Source: GCA-003244245 sp963822695 (GTDB lineage Bacteria; Actinomycetota; Actinomycetes; Mycobacteriales; Pseudonocardiaceae). Taken from it: a stretch of DNA of 64,000 nt. Position 1 is the first letter of the stretch, and the number at the start of each line of letters is the position of its first letter. Shown here piece after piece: positions 15,870 through 25,202 of the stretch. The stretch is taken from the NCBI GenBank assembly GCA_963822695.1, contig CAWGJH010000002.1, forward strand, positions 62,001-126,000, in the 5' to 3' direction. The notes below the pieces were generated by a model. It was not told where the DNA came from. It searched no databases and saw only the letters and a program-made list of their open reading frames with translations. The translations under genes and the position numbers were made by a program.

Positions 15870-17505
15870 ATGGCGCAGCACTCCACGTCCACGAGGGCGT
15901 ATCGCGGGCGGCCGGGCTTTCGGCGTGAACTCGGTTTGATGGCCCTGATGTTCGTCTCGCTGGGCTCGATCATCGGGTCAGGCTGGCTGCTGGGCGCGTT
16001 GACGGCGGCCACCTCGGCGGGGGGCGCGTCGATCGTGTCCTGGCTGTTAGCCGGTGTGATCATCGTGCTGCTGGCGCTGGTGCACTCGGAGCTCGGCGCG
16101 GCGTACCCGCAGCCCGGGGGCACGGCGCGCTGGCCGCGGTTGGCGTTCGGCTCGCTGGGCGGGTTCACGGCCGGCTGGGTGGCCTGGCTTCAAGCCGTGA
16201 CCATCGCCCCGATCGAAGTCGAGGCGGCACTGAGCTACCTGGACCACAAGTGGCACGGACTGATCAACAACTCCGGTGCGCTCACGACCATGGGCTTGGG
16301 CGTGGCCACAGTGTTGATGTTGCTGTTCACCGTCATCAACATCCTCGGGGTCCGGTGGCTCGCGGACAGTAATACGATCACCGTGCTCTGGAAGATCGCC
16401 GTACCGGTCCTGACCGTGATCGTCTTGATCGTGGTGTCGTTCCGAGCCCAGAACTTCACCGCCGGTGGCGGCTTTGCCCCCTACGGCGCCCACGGGGTGT
16501 TCGCCGCCCTACCGCTGGGTGTGCTGTTCGCGCTGCAAGGCTTTGAACAAGCGGCGCAGATGGCCGGAGAGGCACGCGACCCGCAACGGAACGTGCCCCG
16601 CGCCGTGATCGGCTCCGTGATCGTGGGCACCGTGTTGTATCTGGCGCTGGAGGTCGCCTTCATCGGCGCGCTGAACCCGGGCAACCTCCTTCAGGGGTGG
16701 GCCAACCCGGTCGGCAAGGGCGACTTCGGGCCGTATGCCACGCTGGCCACCGGGCTGGGTCTGGGCTGGCTGGCCGTCATCCTGTACGTCGATGCGTTCA
16801 TCTCACCGGCGGGCACCGGCCTGGTCTATGTGGGTGTCTCCGCGCGGCTGGCCCATGCGCTGGGCCACGCTGGCTACGTTCCCCGGGGCGTCAGCCGAAT
16901 CAGCAGCCGCGGTGTCCCCTACACCTCGATCATCCTGGCATTCATCGTGGGCCTGATCTGCTTTCTGCCCTTCCCAAGCTGGCAAAAACTAGTCGAACTG
17001 GCCACCTCGGCAACGGTGATCATGTACGCGTTCGCCCCGATCACCTTGCTGGCCCTGCGCAAGACCGACCCCCACCGCACTCGCCCGTACCGGCTGCCGG
17101 CCCCCTCGATCCTGGCGCCACTGGCGTTCATCGCCGCGAACGAGATCATTTACTGGACGTCCTGGACCACGGTGGAGAAACTGATGCTGGCCATCATCGC
17201 TGGCTACGCACTGTTCGGGATCTCCTACGCGCTGGGCCGCCCGATCGAGCGACCACCCCTGGACCTCGCGGTCGTTGATCTGGATCCTTCCCTGGTTCAC
17301 CGGCTTGACAGTGATTTCCTACCTGGGGCAATACGGCGGAACGAAGCTCATCCCCGAGTGGGTTGACCTGGGTGTGGTGGCCGTGTTCAGCCTCCTCATG
17401 TGCGCCCTGGCGGTCCACCTCGGCTTACCCGCGGAACGAGTCACCGCCACCGTTGCGGTCGACCAACTCGACACACCCGTTCACCTCAACCCCCAGGAAT
17501 GCTGA
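15870..17505 (+). CDS. APC-family amino acid permease with a 3' frameshift
   Basis: Starts at ATG 15870 (MAQHSTSTRAYRGRPGFRREL). It is an APC transporter close to the YveA aspartate-type permeases: SLGSIIGSGWLLGALTAAT in TM1, GVLFALQGFEQAAQMAGEARDPQRNVPRAVIGS in TM6-7, and about 11 membrane segments in all. As read, the frame ends at 17366 with an odd hydrophilic tail after PPLDLAVV. The expected last segments (IWILPWFTGLTVISYLGQYGG ... AVFSLLMCALAVHLGLPAE) lie in another frame up to 17505. One extra T at about 17267-17270 explains the shift. Substrate unknown; a link to the nearby diaminobutyrate pathway is only positional. Confidence 0.85.
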
Positions 17506-17544
17506 TCCGCGCGAAGAACGATCATTTAAGCCGGGTCGGTGGAT

Positions 17545-17826
17545 TCAGGTTCCGCTGGCGGTCCCGTAGATGGCGAGAAGATTGGCGAAGTCAAGGTTGT
17601 CTGGGTTGGCGTTTGTGCTGTCCGAAGTATTTGCGCTTCGGGACCATATACCCGCGGCGGACGCCTCGTCCGCAGTTGTGGTGCCCGGAGGGAGGGAAGG
17701 TCCCGTCTGGGATTGGCATCCCGAGGGCGCGACGCCGCTGACGACAATGAACGCGATCAGGGCGAGAAGGTGGGAACGACGACGTGATCCGTCGTCGGCG
17801 TGGCGCACCAACAGTACCCGGCCCAC
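17545..17826 (-). CDS. small lipoprotein-like ORF downstream of the NRPS gene
   Basis: 93 aa from GTG 17826, just after the NRPS stop on the same strand. A basic N-region (SRRRSHLL), a hydrophobic stretch (ALIAFIVVSGVAPSGC) and a cysteine suggest an export signal, although PSGC is a poor lipobox. The mature part is Ser/Thr/Asn-rich and ends NPDNLDFANLLAIYGTASGT. That ending recalls the C-terminus of secreted metalloproteases (DY-x-x-L-x-x-IY). It may be a signal peptide joined to the end of a lost protease by an internal deletion. Weak call. Confidence 0.35.
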   Translation of the reverse strand: MGRVLLVRHADDGSRRRSHLLALIAFIVVSGVAPSGCQSQTGPSLPPGTTTADEASAAGIWSRSANTSDSTNANPDNLDFANLLAIYGTASGT

Positions 17827-17827
17827 G

Positions 17828-20800
17828 TCATTGCGCACTCGTGAATATGGCGAGTAACCGATCGCGGCCCTGTGTGGCGGCGGTGCCTTCACCCGACGCC
17901 GAGGTGGCGAGCGTGGTTGGGCCCACCTCGGCCGCGTCCTGTATCTCGTGGGCTGGGTTTCCCCGCCATCGTGCGTGTGGGGTGACTTCGGTGCCCTTCA
18001 TGAGGAAGGAGTCGGCGTCGAGTATTGCGCCATCTCCCATTGTCACGCCGTAATGGACAAAGGCGTGGGTTCCGATCGTGCAGCCGGCGCCGAGGGTGAT
18101 GTGGTCGGATTTGAAGGTGCCGTCCTCCAGCGAGTGGCACTGGATCGAGCTGCCCGCACCAAGTGTGCAGTCGTCGCCGAGGGTGACGAGAGTCTTCTCC
18201 ACGATGGCGCAGCCGTCGTCGAAGACCCGGTGACCGATCCGGACGCCTAGCAGCCGCCAGATCACATTCTTAAACGGTGTGCCGTTGAATAACTTGAGTC
18301 CACCCGCGTTCAGTTTCCAGAAGCGTTCGTGCCACCAGAAATAGGGGTCATGGATCGAGCAGTACTGTGGGCTCAAGGCACGGAAAGCCATACCGGCGCG
18401 TTCGAAGAAGACGAAGTAGCCGATGCTGAACAGAACCGTGACGATGACATCCGCCGCAGTCGCCGGTACACCGATCCGGTCGTACAGGACTGCCGCGAGA
18501 AGGGCGAGCACGGTGACGATGTAAAAGTGAAACCACCGCACCAGCAGGAAGATGCCGATGGTGGCGATGTTGTGCCTGTTTTTGGCGGCCAGGCGACGAC
18601 GAAACTCGTCTCCGGTACGAAGGTGGTCGAACTTGTGGTCCCGGTGGACCGACCGTGGAATCTCAAATGGCGGCGAGCCCAGGAGCCCGATGCCCTCCCG
18701 GACTTTTCCGTCGATGGGGACCATGACCTTTGTGCCATACAGGCAGTTGTCGCCCATTCTACTGTTCGAGGGGTAGACGATGTTGTTGCCGAGGAAGCTG
18801 CGTGGCCCTACTGTGGCTCGGGTCACGGCGAACGACGTGCTCGAGAAGTTCGCGTTGATCATCGATAGGCCGTCGGAGACCATCGTGCCGGTGCCGATGG
18901 TGCACAGGTAGGGCGTCTCGTGGCGCTGCCTTACGCCGAAGTTCGACCCGGTCTGCTCGACCTGGGATAGGTCGTATCCGAGTGCCTGCAGATAGTGCAC
19001 GACATAGGAGCTGTCGCCGAACAGTGTCATGTAGAACCGCATGTTAGTCACGCGCGTGATCGTCCGGTGCAGGGAGTAGTGAAAGCCGTACAGCGGATAG
19101 ATCCGGCCCGGTGTGATGAACAGGTTCAGCAGGCGGGGGAGGATCACCACAACGGCGAGTCCGGTGAGCACGCCACCGCAGAACAGCACCAGCGAGCTGA
19201 TGAGCAGGTGGACGTAGGACGTCCACCTGCTCATCAGCGCCAGGCGTCCCGGGTTGAGAAAGTTGATCAAGGTGTCCTCGGCCCCGATGAGCAGCGGCAC
19301 CGTCACGCCGAGCAGGTTCAGCAACTGCAGGGCGCTGAAGACGATCCTTCTCAGGGTGCTGCAGCGGGTCGGGTTGACCGACCGGTAGTCGAGGGTGCCG
19401 CGTTGCGCGGGTGACCCGTGCCAGCTCTCCCCGTCGGGCACCACCTGGGAGGTGTGCAGCGAGGACGCGTGGCCCAGTTGCGCGTCGTCACCCATCGACG
19501 TCCTGATGTCAATGACGCTCTGTTCGGCGACGACCACGTTGCGCCCGAGGGTGACCTCGCCGGTCTGGATCCGGCCGGCGTGCGCTCGGTAGCACACGAA
19601 GGAGGTGTCCTTGCGGATGACCGTGCCGTCCCCGATGGTCAGCAGGTCCGTGCACACGGGGATGGTCCGGGAGAAGATCGCGACACCCCGGCCGATGTTC
19701 GCCCCGAGTGCCCGGAGGTAGAGCAGGTAGAGCGGTGAGCCGACGAACAGCGCCATGGGATTCACCCGGATCAACGTCTTGACCAGCCAGAAGCGGAGAT
19801 AGGCAAGGCTCCAGACGGGGAACTCCTGGGGCTTCCAGCGCCCGACGAGGACCCACTTCGCCACGATCGGCAACGCGCACGGGACCAGGAAGGTCACGCC
19901 GCCGAACAGCACGGCCCGCAGGTAGATCTCGGCGAGCCCGGTTCCGGGCGCCACCGTCCATTCGTAGCCCTGGACCATGAGCAGTGCGCTCAGGTACGAC
20001 AGTCCCAGGAACAGCAGGAGCTGCAGCGACCCGCACAGCAGGTACCGCGCCGTGGTAGCCCGCACCAGTGTCCCTCCCGACGACGGCGGGATCGTGGACT
20101 CGGCGGGGGCGGGCGCCCGCTCCGCCAGGGCGGTGGCCAGGCCGCGGATCGTCGGGTGCAGGTAGACCTCTCTCATGGACACCGGTGGTAGGTCCGCGCG
20201 CTTGCGGACCCGCGCGCAGAACCGCGCCATGAGCAGCGAGTCGGCACCCAGATCGTCGAAGAAGTGACCCTCGACCGACACCCGCTCCAGCCCTAACACG
20301 CTGGCCAGCGCCTCGGCGAGGAACCGCTCGGTCCCGGTCTTCGGGCTGAGGTAGGCATCCAGGCTGGCCTGGCTACGTGGACCCTGGGGCGCGGGGAGGT
20401 TCGTGCGGTCGGCCTTGTCGCTGGGGAGCATCGGAATGACCGCGAGCTCCTCCAGATACGCCGGGACCATGTACCGCGGGAGTAGCCCGCGCAGCCGCTG
20501 GTAGACCTGGCCATGGTCGATATCGGCGGTGCCCTTGCACCGGCGGTAGTAGGCGACCAGCTCCACCGTGCCGGGCTCCGGTTCGTAGGTGCCGACCACC
20601 GCTTGGGTGATCCCCGGCACCTGCAGCAGCACCGACTCGATCTCGGTCAGCTCGACGCGATAGCCCCGGATCTTGACCTGGGCATCCATGCGACCGCGGT
20701 ACTCGATCTCACCGTCGTCGTTGATCCGGCCGAGGTCCCCGGTGCGGTAGATCCGGCCCGAGGGATTGTTGTCGATCCCGAGGAAGTCGCGGATGAACGA

Positions 20801-21940
20801 TCGGTCCGTGAGATCGTCACGGTTGAGGTAGCCGCGCGCGAGTCCGATCCCGGCAATGCCAATCTCACCTACCTCACCGGGCGGGAGCGCCGTCTCCTCG
20901 GCTGGGTCGAGGATCATCACGGAATAGGTCGGAAGGGGGACACCGATGGTCACCGGCCGGTCGGGATGGACCGACGTCCAGGTCGCGGTGACCGTGGCCT
21001 CGGTCGGGCCATAAACGTTGAGGAACCTACGGTCAAGCCGGTGCCATCGAGTGATGAGCTGCTGCGGGCACGCCTCACCGGACACCAGCAGGAAACGGAG
21101 ATGGGGAAGGTCCTCCTCCAGGGTCGCCAGGAGCGTCGGCACACAGCACAGTGCCGTGATCTCCTTCACCCGCAGGAACTCGCCAAGCTCGTGACCGACA
21201 AGACTGGAACCAGCCGGCTTGGGCACCAGGGTCGCCCCAGCGACCAGGGGAACCCAGATCTCTTCAACAGAGAAATCGAACGCGATCGTCATGCCTTGAT
21301 AGACCCGGTCATATGGCTGGATCTGGTAGACCTCGACGGCGACGCGAACGAGGTTGCAGATGCTGGCGTGCTCGACCGCCACACCCTTGGGCCGGCCCGT
21401 CGAACCCGAGGTGTAGACGATGTAGCACAACTCGTCAACCGGGTCGCCCTTCTCCGCGTCGGTGAGCCGGCGGTCGTCCTCGGCCGCGACCAGCGCCGCG
21501 ATCTCCTCGACGCACAGGTGCGGGCAACCGACGTGCCGGAGACGCTCACGCAGGTGCGAGAGGGTGAGCACCACCACCATGCCAGCGTCGCCGACGATGG
21601 AGGACAACCGCTCGGATGGGCAACCACCGTCGAGCGGCACGTACACTGCGTTGATCTTCAGTATGGCCAGCATGCCGACGTAGGAGTGCACGGCGTCGTC
21701 GAACAACAGCCCGATCCGATCGCCGGACCGGGCGCCCCAGGCCACCAAGAAGCGAGCGAGCTGGTTGGCCCGCGCGTCCAACTGGTCGTAGGTCAAGGTG
21801 ACGTCACCGGCGTCCACGGCCAACTGGCCGGTGTGTCGCATCCGGTCGCACCGGTCCTCAAAAAGGTGATCAAGACGTTCGCCGCGCCGCCAGCGGATCG
21901 TGTGCTCATACCCACGGCAGACGAGGACGGGCTCGGTCAT
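17828..21940 (-). CDS. Pls/PosA-type nonribosomal peptide synthetase (putative cationic homopoly-amino acid synthetase)
   Basis: 1370 aa. Residues 25-520 are an adenylation domain: A3 YTSGSTGRPKG at 176-186, A4 FDFSVEEIW at 221-229 with the anchoring Asp222, A5 NVYGPTEATV, A7 YRTGDLG, A10 PSDKADRTNLP with Lys509. A carrier domain follows, with its pantetheine serine at 568 (DDLGADSLL). There is no condensation or thioesterase domain. Residues 640-1370 instead hold several membrane segments alternating with hexapeptide-repeat (left-handed beta-helix) modules, ending HARWRGNPAHE. That layout is the epsilon-poly-lysine synthetase type (A-T-membrane-tandem C domains). The upstream aminotransferase suggests L-2,4-diaminobutyrate as the monomer; this is inference. 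Confidence 0.88.
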   Translation of the reverse strand: MTEPVLVCRGYEHTIRWRRGERLDHLFEDRCDRMRHTGQLAVDAGDVTLTYDQLDARANQLARFLVAWGARSGDRIGLLFDDAVHSYVGMLAILKINAVYVPLDGGCPSERLSSIVGDAGMVVVLTLSHLRERLRHVGCPHLCVEEIAALVAAEDDRRLTDAEKGDPVDELCYIVYTSGSTGRPKGVAVEHASICNLVRVAVEVYQIQPYDRVYQGMTIAFDFSVEEIWVPLVAGATLVPKPAGSSLVGHELGEFLRVKEITALCCVPTLLATLEEDLPHLRFLLVSGEACPQQLITRWHRLDRRFLNVYGPTEATVTATWTSVHPDRPVTIGVPLPTYSVMILDPAEETALPPGEVGEIGIAGIGLARGYLNRDDLTDRSFIRDFLGIDNNPSGRIYRTGDLGRINDDGEIEYRGRMDAQVKIRGYRVELTEIESVLLQVPGITQAVVGTYEPEPGTVELVAYYRRCKGTADIDHGQVYQRLRGLLPRYMVPAYLEELAVIPMLPSDKADRTNLPAPQGPRSQASLDAYLSPKTGTERFLAEALASVLGLERVSVEGHFFDDLGADSLLMARFCARVRKRADLPPVSMREVYLHPTIRGLATALAERAPAPAESTIPPSSGGTLVRATTARYLLCGSLQLLLFLGLSYLSALLMVQGYEWTVAPGTGLAEIYLRAVLFGGVTFLVPCALPIVAKWVLVGRWKPQEFPVWSLAYLRFWLVKTLIRVNPMALFVGSPLYLLYLRALGANIGRGVAIFSRTIPVCTDLLTIGDGTVIRKDTSFVCYRAHAGRIQTGEVTLGRNVVVAEQSVIDIRTSMGDDAQLGHASSLHTSQVVPDGESWHGSPAQRGTLDYRSVNPTRCSTLRRIVFSALQLLNLLGVTVPLLIGAEDTLINFLNPGRLALMSRWTSYVHLLISSLVLFCGGVLTGLAVVVILPRLLNLFITPGRIYPLYGFHYSLHRTITRVTNMRFYMTLFGDSSYVVHYLQALGYDLSQVEQTGSNFGVRQRHETPYLCTIGTGTMVSDGLSMINANFSSTSFAVTRATVGPRSFLGNNIVYPSNSRMGDNCLYGTKVMVPIDGKVREGIGLLGSPPFEIPRSVHRDHKFDHLRTGDEFRRRLAAKNRHNIATIGIFLLVRWFHFYIVTVLALLAAVLYDRIGVPATAADVIVTVLFSIGYFVFFERAGMAFRALSPQYCSIHDPYFWWHERFWKLNAGGLKLFNGTPFKNVIWRLLGVRIGHRVFDDGCAIVEKTLVTLGDDCTLGAGSSIQCHSLEDGTFKSDHITLGAGCTIGTHAFVHYGVTMGDGAILDADSFLMKGTEVTPHARWRGNPAHEIQDAAEVGPTTLATSASGEGTAATQGRDRLLAIFTSAQ

Positions 21941-22078
21941 GCACTCTCCCTCAACGTCCCGCCCTCATGGACTAGATCGGGGCAACCGGAGGCGGCATTA
22001 CGGAGGGACAGCCGGTTTATGGACGATGACGCGCAGTACCCGCGCTGTGATTAACTGGCTGTGACTAGTCGGTTGGGG

Positions 22079-23482
22079 CTAGCTGATGGAGCGCAGCGGC
22101 CCGGGTGAGGACGGGGCCGATGGGCAGCACTCCTGGAGGACGTCGAGGAGAATGGTGCAGGCGGTGTCGATGACGTCCTCGGTCACGTTCAGAGGCGGCA
22201 TCAACCGCACGACGCAGTCGTGGCGGCCGCCGAGCTCGACGATCAGCCCCCGGCGCAACACCAGCGCCTGAATGCGCTCGGCCAACTCACCCGCCGGTCA
22301 ACCATCCGCCGGGTCAGCGAGCTCGATGCCCCACATCAACCCCAGGCCGCGTACATCGCGCACCCATGGATGGTCCCGGAGCCCCTCAAGCGCCCGGGCG
22401 ATCTGCTCACCACGCCGCCGCACATTGCCCAACACATCGTCACGATGGAAAATCCGGATTGTCTCCACCCCCGCCGCGAAGGCAAGCTGGTTACCCCGGA
22501 AAGTCCCGGTGTGCGCACCCGGAGCCCAGGTATCCAGTTGCTCATCGTACAAGATGATCGCGACCGGAGCGCCGATCCCACTCAACGCCTTCGACGCGAT
22601 GATGACATCGGGTTCGATGTCATACTGCTCGAAGGCGAACCAGGTGCCGGTGCGCCCGCAGCCGGTCTGCACCTCATCGATCACCAGGGGGATGCCCAGG
22701 GCGCGAGTCAGCGCGCGCACCCGCCGAACGAAGTCCAGGCGGGCGGGCACGACACCGCCTTCCCCTTGCACCATCTCCAGCACGACCGCAGCCGGTAACG
22801 GTATCCCCCCATTCGGGTCCTGTAGCGACCGTTCAAGGTAGGTGACGCAATTGATCGTGCAGGTCTCCGGCGTGAGATCCACCGGACACCTGCTGCAGGA
22901 GGAGTACGGGAAGAAATGGATACCGGGCACGCCATTGCGGACGAGCGACTTGGTCGACACCACTCCACTCAGCGCCATACCGGTGTGCGTGGTGCCGTGG
23001 AAACCTCCCTGGAAGGAGATCACGTCGCCGCGGCCGGTCGCCGTCTTACAGAGCTTCAACGCGGCGTTGACCGCGTTGGCTCCGGTGGGTCCACAGAAGT
23101 GCACCTTCACCCGGCTGCGCATGGTTGGTGGGAGCATGGACAGCTGCGCGTCGGTGAAGGCGTCCTTAGCAGGGGTCGGAAAGTCCAGACCGTGGGCGAA
23201 CAGGCCAACCTGCTCGGTCACGACCGCGACCAGCTCTGGGTGGCTGTGTCCCAGTGGTAGCGCACCGGCACCAGTGAGAAAATCGATGAAGACGTTACCA
23301 TCGAGATCGCGCACAAAGCTGCCAGCAGCGTCCGCGATCGCGATCGGAAGGCGCCGCGGGTACACTCGGGCGTTGGACTCCCTGCGACTCTGCTTGGCGA
23401 GTAGCTCGGCCGAGCGCGGGCCCGGAAGCTCACCGTGGACACACGGGCCGTTCAACGTCTCATGCTGGCTAGGCGTAACCAT
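22079..23482 (-). pseudogene. diaminobutyrate--2-oxoglutarate aminotransferase with an in-frame stop
   Basis: From ATG 23482 (MVTPSQHETLNG) the protein is a class-III PLP aminotransferase of the Dat/EctB/PvdH type: VHFCGPTGANAVNAALKLCK, FQGGFHGTTH, VIDEVQTGCGRTG, and PLP lysine in IIASKALSGIG. It would make L-2,4-diaminobutyrate from aspartate semialdehyde and glutamate. A TGA at 22300-22298 stops it after 394 residues (DPADG-stop). The same frame continues PAGELAERIQALVLRRGLIVE to a proper end at 22079, restoring 466 aa. A C-to-T change in CGA would explain it. It lies 138 bases upstream of the NRPS on the same strand, an operon. The truncated protein lacks its C-terminal domain and is probably inactive. 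Confidence 0.88.
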
Positions 23483-23638
23483 GACTATCTCCCAGAACAA
23501 CTCAGTGCAAATACGGCATGCCAAGTGGCGAATATCAGATCAGTAGCGTCGGACGGAGTGAGAATAAACTCGCAGATAAAGTAATCAAAGAAATCTAACA
23601 CCAGATGAACAAAAGGTGAATCATCGCCCGACGGAGAG

Positions 23639-23675
23639 AAGGATTGCCTACGCTTCCTAAGGATCGCCTACGCTT
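23639..23675 (-). promoter_or_regulatory. paired 17-bp direct repeats, candidate activator/repressor site
   Basis: On the minus strand AAGCGTAGGCRATCCTT occurs twice (23675-23659 and 23655-23639) with one mismatch and a 20-bp period, close to two helical turns. It lies about 160-190 bases upstream of the aminotransferase start, ahead of an AT-rich leader. The geometry suits a regulator binding one face of the DNA, as SARP-type and response regulators do. Confidence 0.5.
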
Positions 23676-23686
23676 TATAGGTAGAG

Positions 23687-23806
23687 TGGGAAAAACTTGG
23701 GGAGGCTACGCGGCCAGGGCTTGATGGATCAGGTGTGTGGGTCCACCCGGGTACCAGCGGTGGAAGTCGTTCGCAGCGGCCGCCGCCGCAGCGATCGATC
23801 CGGCCC
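23687..23806 (+). repeat. 120-bp direct repeat, copy A
   Basis: It begins GGGAAAAACTTGGGGAGGC and ends GATCGATCCGGCCC, and matches 30485-30606 with few mismatches and small gaps. The conserved centre is TACCAGCGGTGGAAGTCGTT followed by CGCAGCGGCCGCC. The two copies bracket a segment of 6.7 kb holding the TIR-NB-ARC-WD40 gene. Confidence 0.85.
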
Positions 23807-24107
23807 GCCAGCGCTGGCTCAGTCCGCGTCCAGCGGTGAACGCTGCCCCGGTTTTTCCCGGTCTCCCTTACACCTACAAGACCGTCGCGAACCAGCTGCG
23901 TCGCCCCCGGTCGGCCACCGCGCGGTGGTTCACTCCGTGTTTATCAGGGCAAATCAAAGGTGGAGCCGAGGAGGTAAACAATCATGGCGGGCCCGGCAGC
24001 CGCCTGACCACAGCGCCACAACCACCCCATCCCGACCCAAGACTGCCCCGGGAACCCCTATCGCCAACAACTTGATGACAGCCCCAGCGACACACCAAGG
24101 GACACAG

Positions 24108-24146
24108 GCCAGAGATACGGGCCAGAGACATAGGCCAGAGACATGG
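24108..24146 (+). repeat. 13-bp tandem repeat, 3 copies
   Basis: GCCAGAGAYAYRG is repeated at 24108-24120, 24121-24133 and 24134-24146. It is non-coding as far as can be seen and adds to the many short tandem repeats of this window. Confidence 0.8.
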
Positions 24147-24279
24147 CGTTAGGCATGGTTGCTCTGGTGTAGTGGGCTGGATCGTGGTAAAGCCACGGTG
24201 CGCAAGCGGCGCCACCCGGGGGCGCCTGGGGCCTGAGACAGCATCGGGTGCTGGCGTCGCGACGAGGGGGGATGTGCGG

Positions 24280-24609
24280 GTGAGGAGCAGTGGGCGGGGT
24301 TGCTGTACGCGGTGTGGGGCTGCGCTGCGCCGGACCCGACCGCGAGGTGAAGCGTGGTGTGACCCCTGCCGCCGGATTGGGCCGGATCCTCGTCGGGATG
24401 TGCCGCCGGGGTTTTATTTCCAGGACCCGATCGCGGCCGCGTTGGCTGACTATGACTGCGCCACTGTGTTCCGCCGGGCGCGGGCGATCACCGGCTGGTC
24501 GCAGCAGACCCTCGCGACCCTGGTCGGGCTGGATCAGGGCCGGATCTCGGCGATCGAGCGCGGCGCGCGCCACCGGCCCATGGCTACCACCAGCCCTCAC
24601 ACCAGCTGA
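24280..24609 (+). CDS. XRE helix-turn-helix protein, C-terminally truncated
   Basis: 109 aa from GTG 24280. An N-terminal CTRCGAALRR ... CDPCRR four-cysteine knuckle is followed by an HTH: RRARAITGWSQQTLATLVGLDQGRISAIERGARHR. Intact relatives in Actinobacteria continue for some 300 residues with a TPR-like region; here the frame turns to MATTSPHTS and stops right after the recognition helix. It is thus a remnant, or at most an isolated DNA-binding domain. Confidence 0.6.
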   Translation: MRSSGRGCCTRCGAALRRTRPRGEAWCDPCRRIGPDPRRDVPPGFYFQDPIAAALADYDCATVFRRARAITGWSQQTLATLVGLDQGRISAIERGARHRPMATTSPHTS

Positions 24610-24653
24610 ATAGCTACCCACCAGGACCTCGGGAAGGAGGCTCGGCAGCGGAT

Positions 24654-25202
24654 ATGGACAACGGCTCGTTTATCTACAAGGATTTCGACACCGAGCAGGT
24701 GTCGTTCATTATTCCGCGCCTCCGCGACCTGTATGCCAAGGTGTACGCCGAGCCGCCCTACTACGAAGGTCCAGCTGAGGTCGTAAACTTTGCGACCAGA
24801 TTTGAGGATCAGCGGAGGGAAGTCGGGTTCTCCTTGACATCATGTTGGAGTGATCGACAACTCTTGGGTTATCTGTACGGGTTTACCCTAACGCCGGAAT
24901 GTGGCTGGTGGAATAGCGTCCTAACGCGCGCATGTTCAGGTAAATCGGTCGAGGAAGTCCGAAAACGGACTGCATTCATCAGCGAACTACTAGTACGTGC
25001 GGATGTTCGAACACGTGGAATCGGACGCACTCTCCACGACCGCTTTCTAGCGTCGAGAGCTGAGAGCCAGGCCCTGCTACTTGTACATCCGAACGCGCAC
25101 GTCGGCCGCATCGCATACGCCAAGTGGGGGTGGCGGAAAGTAGGCTATGGCGTGCCCTTTCCGGGCGCCGGATCATACGAAACCCTGGTCTTGTTCCGAT
25201 AG
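24654..25202 (+). CDS. GNAT-family N-acetyltransferase
   Basis: 182 aa from ATG 24654, preceded by GGAAGGAGG. The GNAT fold is recognised from LLVRADVRTRGIGRTLHDRFLASR (the R/Q-x-x-G-x-G/A acetyl-CoA loop) and the later NAHVGRIAYAKWGWRKVGYG beta-bulge. The substrate is unknown. Codon use is less GC-biased than in the ribosomal region, which suggests acquisition. Its last 30 bases overlap the 3' end of the convergent TIR gene (25173-25202). Confidence 0.85.
   Translation: MDNGSFIYKDFDTEQVSFIIPRLRDLYAKVYAEPPYYEGPAEVVNFATRFEDQRREVGFSLTSCWSDRQLLGYLYGFTLTPECGWWNSVLTRACSGKSVEEVRKRTAFISELLVRADVRTRGIGRTLHDRFLASRAESQALLLVHPNAHVGRIAYAKWGWRKVGYGVPFPGAGSYETLVLFR

Larger units (their letters stand above)
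23483..24279. other. long intergenic region upstream of the aminotransferase-NRPS operon
   Basis: Bases 23483-23680 are distinctly AT-richer than the surroundings and read as a promoter/leader for the minus-strand operon, including direct repeats at 23639-23675. Bases 23687-23806 are copy A of a 120-bp direct repeat (copy B at 30485). 23807-24100 has only scrappy open frames. A 13-bp tandem repeat lies at 24108-24146. No gene is supported here. Confidence 0.6.

Noticed and set aside
20513..22054. 513-codon plus-strand open frame
   Set aside because: Antisense to the NRPS adenylation domain; composition typical of the mirror of a high-GC gene.
22298..22300. Selenocysteine or recoded TGA in the aminotransferase
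   Set aside because: The position is not a conserved Cys site in the family and no SECIS-like element was seen.
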